Shown: positions 43,734 through 53,318, numbered from the stretch's first letter. The stretch: DNA of 64,000 nt from JBHJGO01 sp050331715 (GCA_050331715.1 JBHJGO010000027.1:8067-72066); one strand, 5' to 3'. Numbers and translations are program-made. Notes: a model not told the origin generated them from the sequence alone.

Positions 43734-44140
43734 GGTTGGGTGAACTCCCACTCAGGACTCGATAACTCTCACAGTTTAACGCCTTCAGGGTTTTCAAGGG
43801 GAAATTAATCATACCAAAAATAAAAACGGTAACGATCTTCAGTCATGACCGCCCCGTCTACCGATCCTTTTAAGAGGAGAACACTATAGGGACTAATCTA
43901 CATTTATTGAAAAAACTTGTCAATAAGCCGAGGCCATTTTTCCTGATTCTGAGATTGCCATCTCTGTTGAGCCATGAATCTAGTCAAACAATCGCGCATC
44001 GTCTAATCAATATGCACCTAAATATGCACCGTCAAAAATCTGCTTGTGTTGGTGTAATAGCCCCGAATGAAGCGAAAAAACCAGAGTATGATGGTTGAAA
44101 CCTTGCATCATCTCCTGTGAATTTTTTCTAAACTTCTCCT
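43734..44140. other. intergenic, about 400 bp, between crtISO and upp (divergent)
   Basis: Should contain the promoters of crtISO and upp. Two close ATATGCACC direct repeats lie near 44010-44030. A weak open frame from 43907 has no ribosome site and poor composition and is not called. No riboswitch or RNA recognised. Confidence 0.4.
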
Positions 44141-44791
44141 ATGGCTCTGCAACTGCGTGTTTACGTTCCTCCCCATCCTCTGATCAAGCACTGGCTTGCA
44201 GTGGCCCGTGATGTCGAAACGCCCTCAGCTCTCTTCCGGACAGCAATGGTGGAACTTGGGCGATGGTTAACCTACGAAGCTGCGAGAGATTGGCTACCAA
44301 CTCTAGAAACCACAGTTCAGACCCCCCTAGCAGAATGTGTAGCAACCTACGTTGATCCCCAGACTCCCCTGGTTGTTATCCCAATTTTGCGGGCAGGTTT
44401 ATCTCTTCTAGAGGGAATTCAAAGCGTAGTTCCCCTAACTTCGGTGTATCACCTGGGCATGGTTCGGAATGAGGAAACCTTAGAAACCTCCTGTTATCTC
44501 AATAAGCTCCCTGACAAATTCCCTCCCGAAACGCGAGTTCTCGTTAGTGAACCGATGCTAGCCACAGGCGGAACCATCATGGCAACCATGCAGGAACTCA
44601 CAGCGCGAGGAATTGATCCAGCCCTGACCCGGATTATCTCAATCGTGACGGCTCCCCCCGCATTACAACGTTTGAATGAAGCCTATCCGGGCCTGCAAGT
44701 TTACGCTGCCATCATTGACGAGGGACTAAACAGAAAAGGATACATCGTACCAGGGCTAGGAGATGCGGGCGATCGCACCTTCGGCACTTAG
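44141..44791 (+). CDS. upp: uracil phosphoribosyltransferase
   Basis: 216 residues. Type I PRTase motifs: VIPILRAGLSLLEG, EPMLATGGTI (PRPP loop, Met-Leu-Ala-Thr-Gly-Gly) and C-terminal PGLGDAGDRTFGT for uracil recognition. Salvages uracil to UMP with PRPP, which the prs product in this window supplies. An unknown membrane protein gene follows 27 bp later. Confidence 0.96.
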   Translation: MALQLRVYVPPHPLIKHWLAVARDVETPSALFRTAMVELGRWLTYEAARDWLPTLETTVQTPLAECVATYVDPQTPLVVIPILRAGLSLLEGIQSVVPLTSVYHLGMVRNEETLETSCYLNKLPDKFPPETRVLVSEPMLATGGTIMATMQELTARGIDPALTRIISIVTAPPALQRLNEAYPGLQVYAAIIDEGLNRKGYIVPGLGDAGDRTFGT

Positions 44792-44818
44792 AAGTTTAGA
44801 GTCTTCACCCAAGGAGAT

Positions 44819-45190
44819 ATGATGAAGTTAGAGCAAAGTTTAGAATTATTTGCTGATCAGCAGTCTATCCAGGCAATGTTTATGAATAGTCGTGACGGTT
44901 TTGCAGGTGGATTTGCCATTGGAGCAGTGGTTGGAGGTGTCGTTGGAGGAATTGTTGGCGTTGTCCTGGCATCTCGTCTCGCTGAGGGCAACACAGACCA
45001 GAATTTAGTCGCAGACGGCAAGGGCAAATCTCAGCGCTTGACAACCAATTCCATGGAGACAGATCCGTTGAGCCTGGAAGAGAAAATTGCCCAACTCAAT
45101 CAGGCCATCGACGATGTACGACACCAGCTTCAGAATACCAATGGCACTGTTGCGCTGGAGAACTATGCCGAGCCTTCCCTGGAGGATTAA
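44819..45190 (+). CDS. small membrane protein with glycine-zipper helix, unknown
   Basis: 123 residues. AAGGAG precedes two adjacent ATGs; spacing favours the second (44822). One Gly-rich helix (about 29-51: FAGGFAIGAVVGGVVGGIVGVVL) followed by a polar segment and a short coiled coil (about 80-105: SLEEKIAQLNQAIDDVRHQL). Resembles YtxH-like stress proteins in layout, but similarity is by composition only. Probably inner- or thylakoid-membrane bound. Confidence 0.65.
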   Translation: MMKLEQSLELFADQQSIQAMFMNSRDGFAGGFAIGAVVGGVVGGIVGVVLASRLAEGNTDQNLVADGKGKSQRLTTNSMETDPLSLEEKIAQLNQAIDDVRHQLQNTNGTVALENYAEPSLED

Positions 45191-45344
45191 GGGCTGAACG
45201 TAGCATGCTGATGTGGAGTCGTTGGGCTAGCGACCTACTGTTTAAAATGCTAAATGTGATAAACTAAGCGATGAGACTATGATGGTTCTCATGTCAATAC
45301 TTTGATGCTTAAACCATAAACCTAGGGTTAAGAAACAAGGCTAT

Positions 45345-45638
45345 ATGAACTCTACTTTACTTTTGCTGGCAAACACTGTTGGAACTTTCTTACAGATCTA
45401 CATGGTTCTCATCTTTGTTAGAATCCTGTTGAGCTGGTTTCCGAATATTAGTTGGTATGACTCACCCTTCTCAATCTTGAGTCAGCTGACTGATCCCTAT
45501 TTGAATGTTTTCCGCTCGATCATCCCGCCATTGGGTGGAATTGACTTCTCTCCAATTCTGGCCATTTTCTTGCTTCAGTTTGTTGCCAGAATCATCCCGT
45601 CCTTGATTATGAGTCTAGCGTCTCCTTTCCCAGTCTAG
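45345..45638 (+). CDS. YggT/YlmG-family membrane protein
   Basis: 97 residues with two hydrophobic helices. The signature FVRILLSWFPN, then DPYLNVFRSIIPPLGGIDFSPILA is typical. The family is linked to cell division in Gram-positives and to nucleoid distribution in chloroplasts and cyanobacteria (YlmG). Followed by a strong bidirectional terminator. Confidence 0.93.
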   Translation: MNSTLLLLANTVGTFLQIYMVLIFVRILLSWFPNISWYDSPFSILSQLTDPYLNVFRSIIPPLGGIDFSPILAIFLLQFVARIIPSLIMSLASPFPV

Positions 45639-45685
45639 GAAGTTAGTGAGCGCCTCAGCGAATCAATCTTAATCGGACTCTTGAT

Positions 45686-45717
45686 AAAACGGTGGATGGC
45701 ATGCCATCCACCGTTTT
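45686..45717. terminator. bidirectional intrinsic terminator after yggT
   Basis: Perfect 15-bp stem AAAACGGTGGATGGC / GCCATCCACCGTTTT with a 2-nt loop, giving A- and T-runs on both sides. It serves both the yggT gene (plus) and the pseudogene that ends at 45733 (minus). Confidence 0.92.
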
Positions 45718-45732
45718 ACATTGTATTCTTGC

Positions 45733-46164
45733 TTAACGTCCAATCCGACCCGTAAAGCCAGACGCCTTGAATTGCTTCAGTTTGAAAGGTGGTTTCAAGT
45801 TGGTTGGAATTGAAATTCGGAGTTCAAAGTCAGTAACTCCGGGTGGCACCTCATCAATACTTCCCAAACGAGTTCGATTGGCCAAAACTCGATTGTCGTT
45901 TGTATCTTAAATACGACCAAAGATATCAGCATCAACCACTAATTTATTCGTTGCATTTTTAGCTATCCCCGTTACCAAGTAACAATTAGCTTCCTGGGAA
46001 GAGAAGCTAGCGACCATTCCTTCCGCCAACTCCGCAGGACAGTCTTGTAAAGATAAATCATAAAGTTCAATGGGAATCATGGCCCAGGCCGGAGGTGTCC
46101 AGAACCAGGCGAGAACCCCAACGAGGAGAGTGGCGACGACAGTCCGAAGAAAGTGCGATTTCAT
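45733..46164 (-). pseudogene. small exported protein gene with one internal TAA
   Basis: From ATG 46164 the frame gives a signal peptide (VVATLLVGVLAWFWTPPAWA) and continues to residue 85 (ADIFGRI), where a TAA stands at 45907-45909. Past it, the same frame runs on with sensible sequence (DTNDNRVLANRTRLGSIDEVPPG...) to a TAA at 45733 after GFTGRIGR. The full product would be 143 residues. The missing residue was perhaps Tyr. No family recognised; it looks like a periplasmic beta-rich protein. It follows hisI by 25 bp. Real nonsense mutation or base-call error cannot be told apart here. Confidence 0.8.
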
Positions 46165-46189
46165 AAGTCTTAGCCTTCAGTTTTTATCC

Positions 46190-46540
46190 TTAGCTTACCG
46201 CAAGCCGACGAACCCGGTTAAAAAAGCAGCTTCTAGTTCCTGTGTGGCAAGCAATGCCACCAATTTGCTCAATTTTAATCAGTAGAACATCTGCATCACA
46301 GTCGTAATAAAGCTCCTTCACCCTCTGGAAATGGCCAGAGGTTGCGCCCTTGTGCCACAGTTCCGAACGGGAGCGACTCCAGTAATGAACTTCTCCAGTT
46401 TCTACTGTTTTCCGAATTGACTCTGGATTCATCCAGGCCATCATCAGTACAGTACCATCCTGATAATCCTGGGCGATCGCTGGAATCAAACCCTGGTCAT
46501 TAAACTTTAAAGCTTCAATCCACAAATAGTCTTGGTTCAT
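46190..46540 (-). CDS. hisI: phosphoribosyl-AMP cyclohydrolase (HisI only)
   Basis: 116 residues. MMAWMNPESI, GEVHYWSRSRSELWHKG, DCDADVLLIKI and HTGTRSCFF carry the metal-binding Asp/Cys/His set. It opens the purine ring of PR-AMP in histidine synthesis. Many cyanobacteria have a fused HisIE of about 210 residues; here the protein ends right after the cyclohydrolase domain, so a separate HisE must exist elsewhere. Followed by the exported-protein pseudogene. Confidence 0.93.
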   Translation of the reverse strand: MNQDYLWIEALKFNDQGLIPAIAQDYQDGTVLMMAWMNPESIRKTVETGEVHYWSRSRSELWHKGATSGHFQRVKELYYDCDADVLLIKIEQIGGIACHTGTRSCFFNRVRRLAVS

Positions 46541-46575
46541 CTGGGAATCCGATTTCAGTTTTCAGGGGTCAGGCA

Positions 46576-47007
46576 TCAAGCTTTGCAGTCTGAGGCTTTC
46601 TGCTGCATGGTTTTAAAAATATTGAAAAAGCCGTTGGCACGGGAGGGGGTTAAGCTGGCCTGCAATCCCGTTTCTTCGATGAAGTCAGGGGTTAATTGAA
46701 TGATTTCTTCCGGAGACAAACCATTGAGTCCTCGGATTAAAAACCCAACTAAGCCCTTGGTGAGTTGAGAATCGGACTCCCCTTCAAACTCAACTTTGCC
46801 ATCCGCATTCAACTGGGCAATCACATAAACCTGCGAAACACAGCCAGGAACTTTATTATCAGGAGTCTTTTGCTCGGCTGGAAACTCCGACAGTTTTTGG
46901 GCCAGAGCGATCAACTGTTCGTAGCGCAGCTTGTTGGAAGAAGCTTTCTTGAAGCGCTGAACCATTCGATCCAAAGTAGGGGGTAAAGGAGGTGCAGTGG
47001 AAGACAT
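46576..47007 (-). CDS. sufE: SufE-family sulfur acceptor protein
   Basis: 143 residues. The motif VPGCVSQVYVIAQL holds the sulfur-accepting Cys, followed by SDSQLTKGLVGFLIRGLNG. It takes persulfide from SufS and passes it to SufB for Fe-S cluster assembly. It starts 168 bp from apcD and precedes hisI by 35 bp, minus strand. Confidence 0.95.
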   Translation of the reverse strand: MSSTAPPLPPTLDRMVQRFKKASSNKLRYEQLIALAQKLSEFPAEQKTPDNKVPGCVSQVYVIAQLNADGKVEFEGESDSQLTKGLVGFLIRGLNGLSPEEIIQLTPDFIEETGLQASLTPSRANGFFNIFKTMQQKASDCKA

Positions 47008-47175
47008 AGATCATGAGACTGAATATTTTTTCAGCTTAACGATTCTGCGCCAGAAGGTAAAGGCAGATAGCACAGAATAGGAGCGAACAGGTTGCCATTC
47101 GCTCCTGATAAATTTCTGACACGAGATCCAAGCGACTAGACTGCCAAGCCCCTCAGAACAGCCTATGACCCTCTA

Positions 47176-47661
47176 CTAGGACATGCCCTGAATCAGGAAG
47201 TCAAAGTAGGGAGCTGTTTCTTTTACGTCTTCCTCATCCAACAATGCTAGAGACGCTTCCTTGAGGCAGCGCATTGCTTCAACCATTCCTGGCATGGGAA
47301 CCCCCAGGGAGTTGTACATTTCCTTCGCCCCAATCAGTCCAATGCTTTCGATTGGATCTTTGTCCCCGGCCAAAACACCGTAGGTAACAAGGCGTAAGTA
47401 CCAACCATAATCCCGGAGGCACTGAGCTCGCTCTCGCTGACCTGACGCATTACCGCCAGGAGCGATAAAGTCAGGACGCTTTTTCCATAGTTGGCCGCTG
47501 GCCCGATCTACGATTTTTTTCTCATTTTCAGAAAGAATGGTAGCAATCCGAACCCGTTGCTCACCTGTTTTCAGAAAGTCTTTGATGCTCTGCAACTCAC
47601 CAATACTGGGGTAGCGAAGTTCATCATCGGCTTTAAGGATAACCTGGCTGACTACAGTCAT
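47176..47661 (-). CDS. apcD: allophycocyanin alpha-B subunit
   Basis: 161 residues. ApcD features: VVSQVILKADDELRYPSIGEL, PGGNASGQRE, bilin Cys in QCLRDYGWYLRLVTYGVLAGD, and IGAKEMYNSLGVPMPGM. ApcD is a terminal emitter of the phycobilisome core, involved in energy transfer to photosystem I and state transitions. It stands apart from the apcABC operon, as usual. Confidence 0.96.
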   Translation of the reverse strand: MTVVSQVILKADDELRYPSIGELQSIKDFLKTGEQRVRIATILSENEKKIVDRASGQLWKKRPDFIAPGGNASGQRERAQCLRDYGWYLRLVTYGVLAGDKDPIESIGLIGAKEMYNSLGVPMPGMVEAMRCLKEASLALLDEEDVKETAPYFDFLIQGMS

Positions 47662-47857
47662 TTTTAATTAGAGTTTTGAAGATAGTATCAGTACATTAAG
47701 TAGTTTAGCGATTCTGAGGAACACAAGCTAGAAGTTGAAGATAGGTTACAAAAATTTAGGCTCACTTAGTCTAAAATCCCGATCAAAATCTGGGTCAGGA
47801 GACCGAGATCGTCCGGAACTCGGTACAGCCCTTATTTGGGCATCTGAGCATTATTTC

Positions 47858-48655
47858 CTAGGGCAAAGGTTGAAAGTGAACTGAGCCATCGGGCTTAACG
47901 TGAATCAGGGTTTGCTCCGGGCACAGTTGCCAATCTCCAGGAAACAGAGTTTCAGACGCTAGAATCACCGCATTAGGGAACTCTGGAGGGTTCTGTAGCC
48001 AATAAAGTGTCGGCGCATTACCGGCGTGTGTCCAACGACTGGCAACCATCTCCTGACCATCCGTCACAATCACGTTTGCCAGAATTCTAATCTGATCGGG
48101 TTCCGCCAGGTGCTTCAACTGTTCAAAGGTTTTGGATAGAGCTTGATCCAGTGGCGCTTGATCCCGTGACAGCTCGCCCAACTGATTCAGGAATAGCGCA
48201 AAGAGATGTTCAGAGTCTGTATTCCCGTCAATCGATTGATAGATCGCATCGCTGAGCTGATTCCGCATTGGACGATAGAGGGTCTGGCGAAATTCTTGGA
48301 TATAGCCATTGTGAGTAAATAGTAAATTGCCATGGCGGAAAGGTTGACAGTTGGCCAGGGTAACCCCTTGACCCGGCGTTGCACTGCGAACATAGGCGAG
48401 TATCCGATCTGATTCAATGTAGCGGCCAAGACTCTCCAGGTTCAGATCATTCCAAATCGGTAAAACATTGCGGTAGGTGAAGGGTTCATAACTTTGGGTG
48501 GGATGATACCAACCAATCCCATAGCCATCTGCATTGAGCAGTGCCTCCGCCATCTCTTGAGGTCGATAGCTTTGAACGATCAGTGAATGTTGCGGTTTGC
48601 AGAGAATTTTCTCCAGTTGAATTGTTGGGCCAAGGTAACCGAGTAAGCGACACAT
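47858..48655 (-). CDS. EgtC-like class II glutamine amidotransferase
   Basis: 265 residues. Ntn-hydrolase start MCRLLGYLG with Cys2 as nucleophile, then YGIGWY, RSATPGQGV, FRHGNLLFTHNGYI and DSEHLF. The family includes EgtC, which trims gamma-Glu in ergothioneine synthesis, and many uncharacterised relatives. I see no egtB or egtD nearby, so the exact substrate is open. Confidence 0.88.
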   Translation of the reverse strand: MCRLLGYLGPTIQLEKILCKPQHSLIVQSYRPQEMAEALLNADGYGIGWYHPTQSYEPFTYRNVLPIWNDLNLESLGRYIESDRILAYVRSATPGQGVTLANCQPFRHGNLLFTHNGYIQEFRQTLYRPMRNQLSDAIYQSIDGNTDSEHLFALFLNQLGELSRDQAPLDQALSKTFEQLKHLAEPDQIRILANVIVTDGQEMVASRWTHAGNAPTLYWLQNPPEFPNAVILASETLFPGDWQLCPEQTLIHVKPDGSVHFQPLP

Positions 48656-48713
48656 ATTAGATTGATGAACGTCATTATGAAATTTTAGGGGTCAATACTC
48701 AACTTTAGGCTGA

Positions 48714-50399
48714 CTACTGCCCCTTCAGTGCTAAAAACATTTCTAGCTCCATCTGATCGGATTCGGGAAATGTTGCGCTCACTCCCAATCCATCAACGGA
48801 ATTCAGTAGAGCGACCATATTGGGCTGCAATGCTGCCGCAGGTGAAGCGAGAAGATATCCCGTGGCCCAAGCCAGCAAATTTTCCATATCGACGTAAACG
48901 TAGCTATGATTGGCTTCCGGTAGGGCCTGGGTCATCGTTTGAAACCGAGCATTTTCCTGAAGGGAAGGTTGAGGTTTATTGGTCATCGCTTCAACGACGG
49001 GGCCACCAAACGCAATGAACATCAAGTCATCACCCAACCAGCCATGGCCAAACAGGGTTCCCTGACGCGGGTCTTTCCACTCTGTCACTTTGATCCCCTG
49101 TAATGTGCGTTGCTCCACATTCACTGGCGGATTACTTTCGGCAATAATTGTGTCCAGTTTTGACAGTGTTGCCTCCGCTTGAGGACGTTGACTCGTTTCA
49201 AGCAGCAACACTCCACCCAATCCCAGTGGAGCCAAAACCCCCTCCTCGGAGGCGACCGCACCTAGGGCAAATTCCCCATCCATCCAATTAAACACTTCTT
49301 GATCCGCATCCAGATCAATCGCCTGCAGGGCCTGGCGAATTTGATCCACCAATTCCTGGAGTTGAAGATCGTTCTCTGCCTGTTGAGTCAATTGTGACCA
49401 TGCCTGGCCAATGGTTTGGCTGTTGACAAAGGCTAGGGTATCGGACGGCAGTCGTGCCAAAATTTTGCCTAGTTCCGGCGGAGCGGCTTGAGGAGTTGCA
49501 GTCCCATCAAATTGGGTGACTAACTTAAACCGAATTCCTGCCTGATCAACCCCCAAACCAGCATTGAGCGACTGAACAGACTGAAGATGAGACAGGCTAG
49601 ACAGGGGAGATTCCTCTGTTTCCGGAGAAACCTGCTCGACAAATTCGGGATAGTCCGCAATGTAAATACTCGCGATGGGATTAGGAACCCCGACATTCTG
49701 CTGGAAAGTTGTAGACCCATCTTCGACAGCCGTTAAAGATGCCAGAGATGGAATGTCAGATCTAGCCGTATCAATCGCCTGTTCGACTGCTTCGCGATTG
49801 GCTCCAATCACCAGATGATTCTGGAGGACACTGACAAAATATCGCTTCTGCTTATCTTCCTGATATTCCGTAATTTTGACCCCCTGGTATTCAGATGTCC
49901 GTTGTTTTAGATCGGAGCGCTGCTGAAGCCGACGTGAGAACTGCCAAGCCTTCAATCTGTCCTTAATCCCAATCACCATTAACAGATTAGACTGGGACAA
50001 CGGTGCTCCGGGGGGCGCAGGCAGAACAGCCACCAAGACCCCACCCATCCAGGGTTGTAAATCCCGTGCATAGTTCAAAGGAGTAGCTACCACGCCCTGC
50101 TGAGTGAGTGGCTTCAAGTTCTGTTCTATCCAGGCCCTGGTCTCTGGAGTTGTGAATTCTTCTATTTTCCTCAGAGCAGAAGGATTCGGCGTTACGAAGG
50201 TTGTGGCGATCGCCGCCTGGGGAACGAGTTTCACACTCTCTGATAACTGATAGGAACGAACCCGACTTTGATGCCAGTAGGCCAGGATGCCCAGACTACT
50301 GAATCCAGCAACGGCGACTACGGCAACGAGAGCCTTTGAGAAAACTTGACGCGGCATGATTGGAGTGGCAGGAGTGGGGAGTGAACGACGAAAAAACAC
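48714..50399 (-). CDS. DUF3352 membrane-anchored protein
   Basis: 561 residues from GTG 50399; ATG 50357 (MPRQVF) is an equally good start. One N-terminal helix (VAVVAVAGFSSLGILAYW) anchors a large external domain. Features of the family: VVATPLNYARDLQPWMGG, VIGANREAVEQAIDTA and repeated DTLAFVNSQTI-like strands. The DUF3352 family is typical of cyanobacteria; function unknown. Divergent from the TIGR01777 gene. Confidence 0.88.
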   Translation of the reverse strand: MFFRRSLPTPATPIMPRQVFSKALVAVVAVAGFSSLGILAYWHQSRVRSYQLSESVKLVPQAAIATTFVTPNPSALRKIEEFTTPETRAWIEQNLKPLTQQGVVATPLNYARDLQPWMGGVLVAVLPAPPGAPLSQSNLLMVIGIKDRLKAWQFSRRLQQRSDLKQRTSEYQGVKITEYQEDKQKRYFVSVLQNHLVIGANREAVEQAIDTARSDIPSLASLTAVEDGSTTFQQNVGVPNPIASIYIADYPEFVEQVSPETEESPLSSLSHLQSVQSLNAGLGVDQAGIRFKLVTQFDGTATPQAAPPELGKILARLPSDTLAFVNSQTIGQAWSQLTQQAENDLQLQELVDQIRQALQAIDLDADQEVFNWMDGEFALGAVASEEGVLAPLGLGGVLLLETSQRPQAEATLSKLDTIIAESNPPVNVEQRTLQGIKVTEWKDPRQGTLFGHGWLGDDLMFIAFGGPVVEAMTNKPQPSLQENARFQTMTQALPEANHSYVYVDMENLLAWATGYLLASPAAALQPNMVALLNSVDGLGVSATFPESDQMELEMFLALKGQ

Positions 50400-50488
50400 G
50401 ATGAATAGAAGCGAATCAATGCAGTTTGTATAATCAAGAACGAAATTGAAATGCAGTTTACATTGGGGTCATCCCGAAAAATCTATAA

Positions 50489-51412
50489 ATGAAGATCGCA
50501 ATTGCTGGAGCAACTGGGTTCGTCGGCAGCCGCCTGGTTGAGAAGCTCAATTCTGAGGGACATCAAGTCCTGGTATTAACTCGCAATCCCCAACAGGCAC
50601 AGCGGACATTCCCAGATTCCGCCTATTCTAACGTACAGATCAAAGGCTATAATCCGACCGAGTCCGGTGACTGGCAGCAGGCGCTTGTCGGCTGCGACGG
50701 TGTTGTGAATCTGGCAGGAGTGCCCATTGCCGATGAGCGCTGGACAGCGGAACGCAAGCAAGCCATTTTACAAAGCCGCACCTTGACCACGGAGAAAATT
50801 GTTGAGGGAATCGCTCAAGCCAACCCACGACCCAGCGTTTTAGTCAGTGCCTCTGCGGTGGGATTTTATGGAACCAGTGAAGCAGAAACCTTTGTTGAAA
50901 CCAGTAATGCTGGAGAGGGATTTTTGGCCGATGTGTGTCAAGCCTGGGAAGCCAAGGCCGAACAGGTAAAAGCGGTTGGAACTCGGTTAGCGATTCTACG
51001 CCTGGGAATTGTGCTTGATCAGGACGGAGGAGCCCTGGCCAAGATGTTGACCCCGTTTCGCCTGTTTGCCGGAGGGCCATTGGGTAGCGGGGAACAGTGG
51101 TTTTCCTGGATTCATCGCGACGATTTAGTAGATTTGATTATCTTCTGCTTGCAACATCCTGAAGTGGAAGGAACGCTCAATGCGACGGCTCCAAATCCCG
51201 TAAGAATGTCACAACTCTGCAATACCCTGGGCCAGGTGATGAATCGTCCATCCTGGCTACCCGTACCCGGTTTCGCGCTAGAGGCATTGCTGGGAGATGC
51301 AGCGCAACTGGTTCTGGAGGGCCAGCGGGTTTTGCCAGAACGGACATTGGCCTACAACTTTGAATACAAATATCCCAAAGTTGATCAAGCACTCAGGGAA
51401 ATTCTGGATTAG
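50489..51412 (+). CDS. TIGR01777-family SDR protein
   Basis: 307 residues. GATGFVGSRLVEKL cofactor loop, NLAGVPIADERW, SASAVGFYG, LRLGIVLDQDGGALAKML and the DUF1731 tail (RPSWLPVPGFALEALLGDAAQLVLEGQRVLP) define the family. Sometimes labelled a cell-division inhibitor (SulA-like) without strong proof. Stops 139 bp before the convergent ispD end. Confidence 0.93.
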   Translation: MKIAIAGATGFVGSRLVEKLNSEGHQVLVLTRNPQQAQRTFPDSAYSNVQIKGYNPTESGDWQQALVGCDGVVNLAGVPIADERWTAERKQAILQSRTLTTEKIVEGIAQANPRPSVLVSASAVGFYGTSEAETFVETSNAGEGFLADVCQAWEAKAEQVKAVGTRLAILRLGIVLDQDGGALAKMLTPFRLFAGGPLGSGEQWFSWIHRDDLVDLIIFCLQHPEVEGTLNATAPNPVRMSQLCNTLGQVMNRPSWLPVPGFALEALLGDAAQLVLEGQRVLPERTLAYNFEYKYPKVDQALREILD

Positions 51413-51551
51413 TCGGGCTGAAACTAGAGTGAACTTGTCTACAGGGCCAGGAGCTAGACACCCTGGCCTACAAATTTTCAGAAGAGAATTCACGGGCGAG
51501 TTCACAGATTAGGCTTTGTGTCGTCAGGCTTTGTATCGTCAACCCGATTTC

Positions 51552-52241
51552 CTAGCGATCGCGCAGAATCAACTCAGCAATCTTTAAATCATTGGGAGTC
51601 GTTACTTTTAAATTAGTTTCTTCTCCCTGAACCACTTGAACAGGAAGGTTACATTTCTCAAAGAGGGCTGCATCATCCGTCACTTCCCAAGCCAGACGTT
51701 GCCCCTCATCGTGGCATTGCTTTAGCAGTTTCACCTCGAATCCCTGGGGCGTCTGGGCCGCCCAGAGTTGGCTGCGATTGGGGGTGGATTGAATCTGCTT
51801 CTGGTCATCAACGATCTTAATTGTGTCCTTGACTGGAATTGCTGCGATTAATCCTGGACACATCAAAATTGCTGCTGCACAGCGGGTAAAGAGTTCTGGT
51901 GTCGCAAGGCATCTGGCTCCATCGTGAATTAGAACCTGTTCTGCGATGTCCGGTAGTGCCTGCAATCCTCGATAAACCGATTCCTGGCGAGTCTGCCCAC
52001 CCTGAATCATTTGAACAATCGGTTTTGATGCTTGATCGAGCTGCAAGTCTTGCAAAATGCCCCTAAAATCCGGGAAATCTATCGGTTGGCCAATGATGCC
52101 AATCCATTCAATTTCAGGCGCAGCAGCGGCGGCGATCAATGTCCAGGCCAGAACTGGTTTGCCCTGGAGGGGCAGAAGTAGCTTATTGCGTTGACTGCCC
52201 ATTCGCCGCCCTGAACCTGCTGCGGGAATCAGTAGATGCAT
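51552..52241 (-). CDS. ispD: 2-C-methyl-D-erythritol 4-phosphate cytidylyltransferase
   Basis: 229 residues. N-terminal LIPAAGSGRRMGS and NKLLLPLQGKPVLAWT, then LIHDGARCLATPEL and the AAQTPQGFEVKLL block; ending VTTPNDLKIAELIL. Transfers CMP to MEP in the non-mevalonate isoprenoid route, which feeds carotenoids (see crtISO) and chlorophyll phytol. Divergent from the GT9 gene with a 73-bp gap. Confidence 0.96.
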   Translation of the reverse strand: MHLLIPAAGSGRRMGSQRNKLLLPLQGKPVLAWTLIAAAAAPEIEWIGIIGQPIDFPDFRGILQDLQLDQASKPIVQMIQGGQTRQESVYRGLQALPDIAEQVLIHDGARCLATPELFTRCAAAILMCPGLIAAIPVKDTIKIVDDQKQIQSTPNRSQLWAAQTPQGFEVKLLKQCHDEGQRLAWEVTDDAALFEKCNLPVQVVQGEETNLKVTTPNDLKIAELILRDR

Positions 52242-52314
52242 TGGAAAAATCAGTTGAGATTTTGAATGGTGGTTCCATTAAAATGGAGCCGATCAGTAGA
52301 TTAACCCTTTACAG

Positions 52315-53277
52315 ATGAGAATACTAGCCCTGGTTCCCGGTGGAATTGGCGATCAAATCCTATTCTTTCCAACCCTGGATGATTTAAAGCGTTCCTACAC
52401 GAATGCCCAGATTACAGTCATAACTGAACCCCGCTCCAAAGGAGCCTATCGGGTCTGTCAGTCCGTTTCCGAAGTTTTGATGTTTGATTTTAAAGACCAA
52501 AACAGCCTGGCAGATTGGGGAAATTTTCTCGGCATGGTGCGTGAACGGGAATTTGAAGCCGTTCTCTCCTTGGGACAGCAGTGGACAGTCGGATTCTTAC
52601 TGTGGCTGACGGGGATTCCCCAGCGCGTCAGCTATGAGGGTAGCTTTGGAACTCGATTCCTGACTAATCCTGTACCGCTGAAAACTGAACAATATGCGGC
52701 AGAAATGTACCATGATTTGCTTCACGGTTTGGAAATTGATTTGCCATTTTCCGGCATCTCGATCAATGTACCCAAGTCCGATATTGATTGGGCTGAAACC
52801 GAACAGCAGCGGCTAGGAGTGAAGGAAAGCGGTTACATTCTGATCCACGGGGGTTCCAGCCAATTGGCTCAGGATAAAGGGATTGACAAAATTTATCCCG
52901 TTGAGCAGTGGCAAAAAATTATTCAGGACGTGCAACAGCGCCAGCCTAATCTACCGATTGTGGTGATCAAGGGGCCAGAGGATGAAGCTTTTGTCAGCCA
53001 ACTGATGCAACATTGTCCCCAGATCAAGACCACTTCCCCAGATGATGTCGGAAAACTAGCGGCCTTGATTACCGCAGCAAACCTGATGGTCTGTACCGAC
53101 AGCGCACCGATGCATCTGGCCGTTGCCGCTGGAACCTATACGGTTGCTTTATTTGGCCCCACCGATCCAGCGAAATTGCTGCCTCAGAGCGATCGCATCT
53201 TCAGCGTCAAATCTTCATCCGGCAAAATTGCCGACATTCCCCCGGAATCTATTCTGGAAAAGATCTGGGGCCAATAA
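52315..53277 (+). CDS. glycosyltransferase family 9 (heptosyltransferase-like)
   Basis: 320 residues. VPGGIGDQILFFPTL at the N-terminus, ILIHGGSS mid-chain, and ADNLMVCTDSAPMHLAVAAGTYTVALFGPTDP at the C-terminal nucleotide-sugar site match GT9. Probably adds a sugar to lipopolysaccharide core or another envelope glycan, though cyanobacterial LPS lacks typical heptose, so donor and acceptor are uncertain. Followed by an intrinsic-type hairpin. Confidence 0.9.
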   Translation: MRILALVPGGIGDQILFFPTLDDLKRSYTNAQITVITEPRSKGAYRVCQSVSEVLMFDFKDQNSLADWGNFLGMVREREFEAVLSLGQQWTVGFLLWLTGIPQRVSYEGSFGTRFLTNPVPLKTEQYAAEMYHDLLHGLEIDLPFSGISINVPKSDIDWAETEQQRLGVKESGYILIHGGSSQLAQDKGIDKIYPVEQWQKIIQDVQQRQPNLPIVVIKGPEDEAFVSQLMQHCPQIKTTSPDDVGKLAALITAANLMVCTDSAPMHLAVAAGTYTVALFGPTDPAKLLPQSDRIFSVKSSSGKIADIPPESILEKIWGQ

Positions 53278-53280
53278 GTT

Positions 53281-53318
53281 AACGGCTGAAGACTTTACCT
53301 ACAATGTCTTCAGCCGTT
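53281..53318. terminator. hairpin terminator after GT9 gene
   Basis: Perfect 13-bp stem AACGGCTGAAGAC / GTCTTCAGCCGTT, 12-nt loop, starting 3 bp after the stop. No strong T-run. Confidence 0.75.

Noticed and set aside
43907..44098. 63-codon plus-strand frame upstream of upp
   Set aside because: No RBS and no family-like content; likely promoter DNA.
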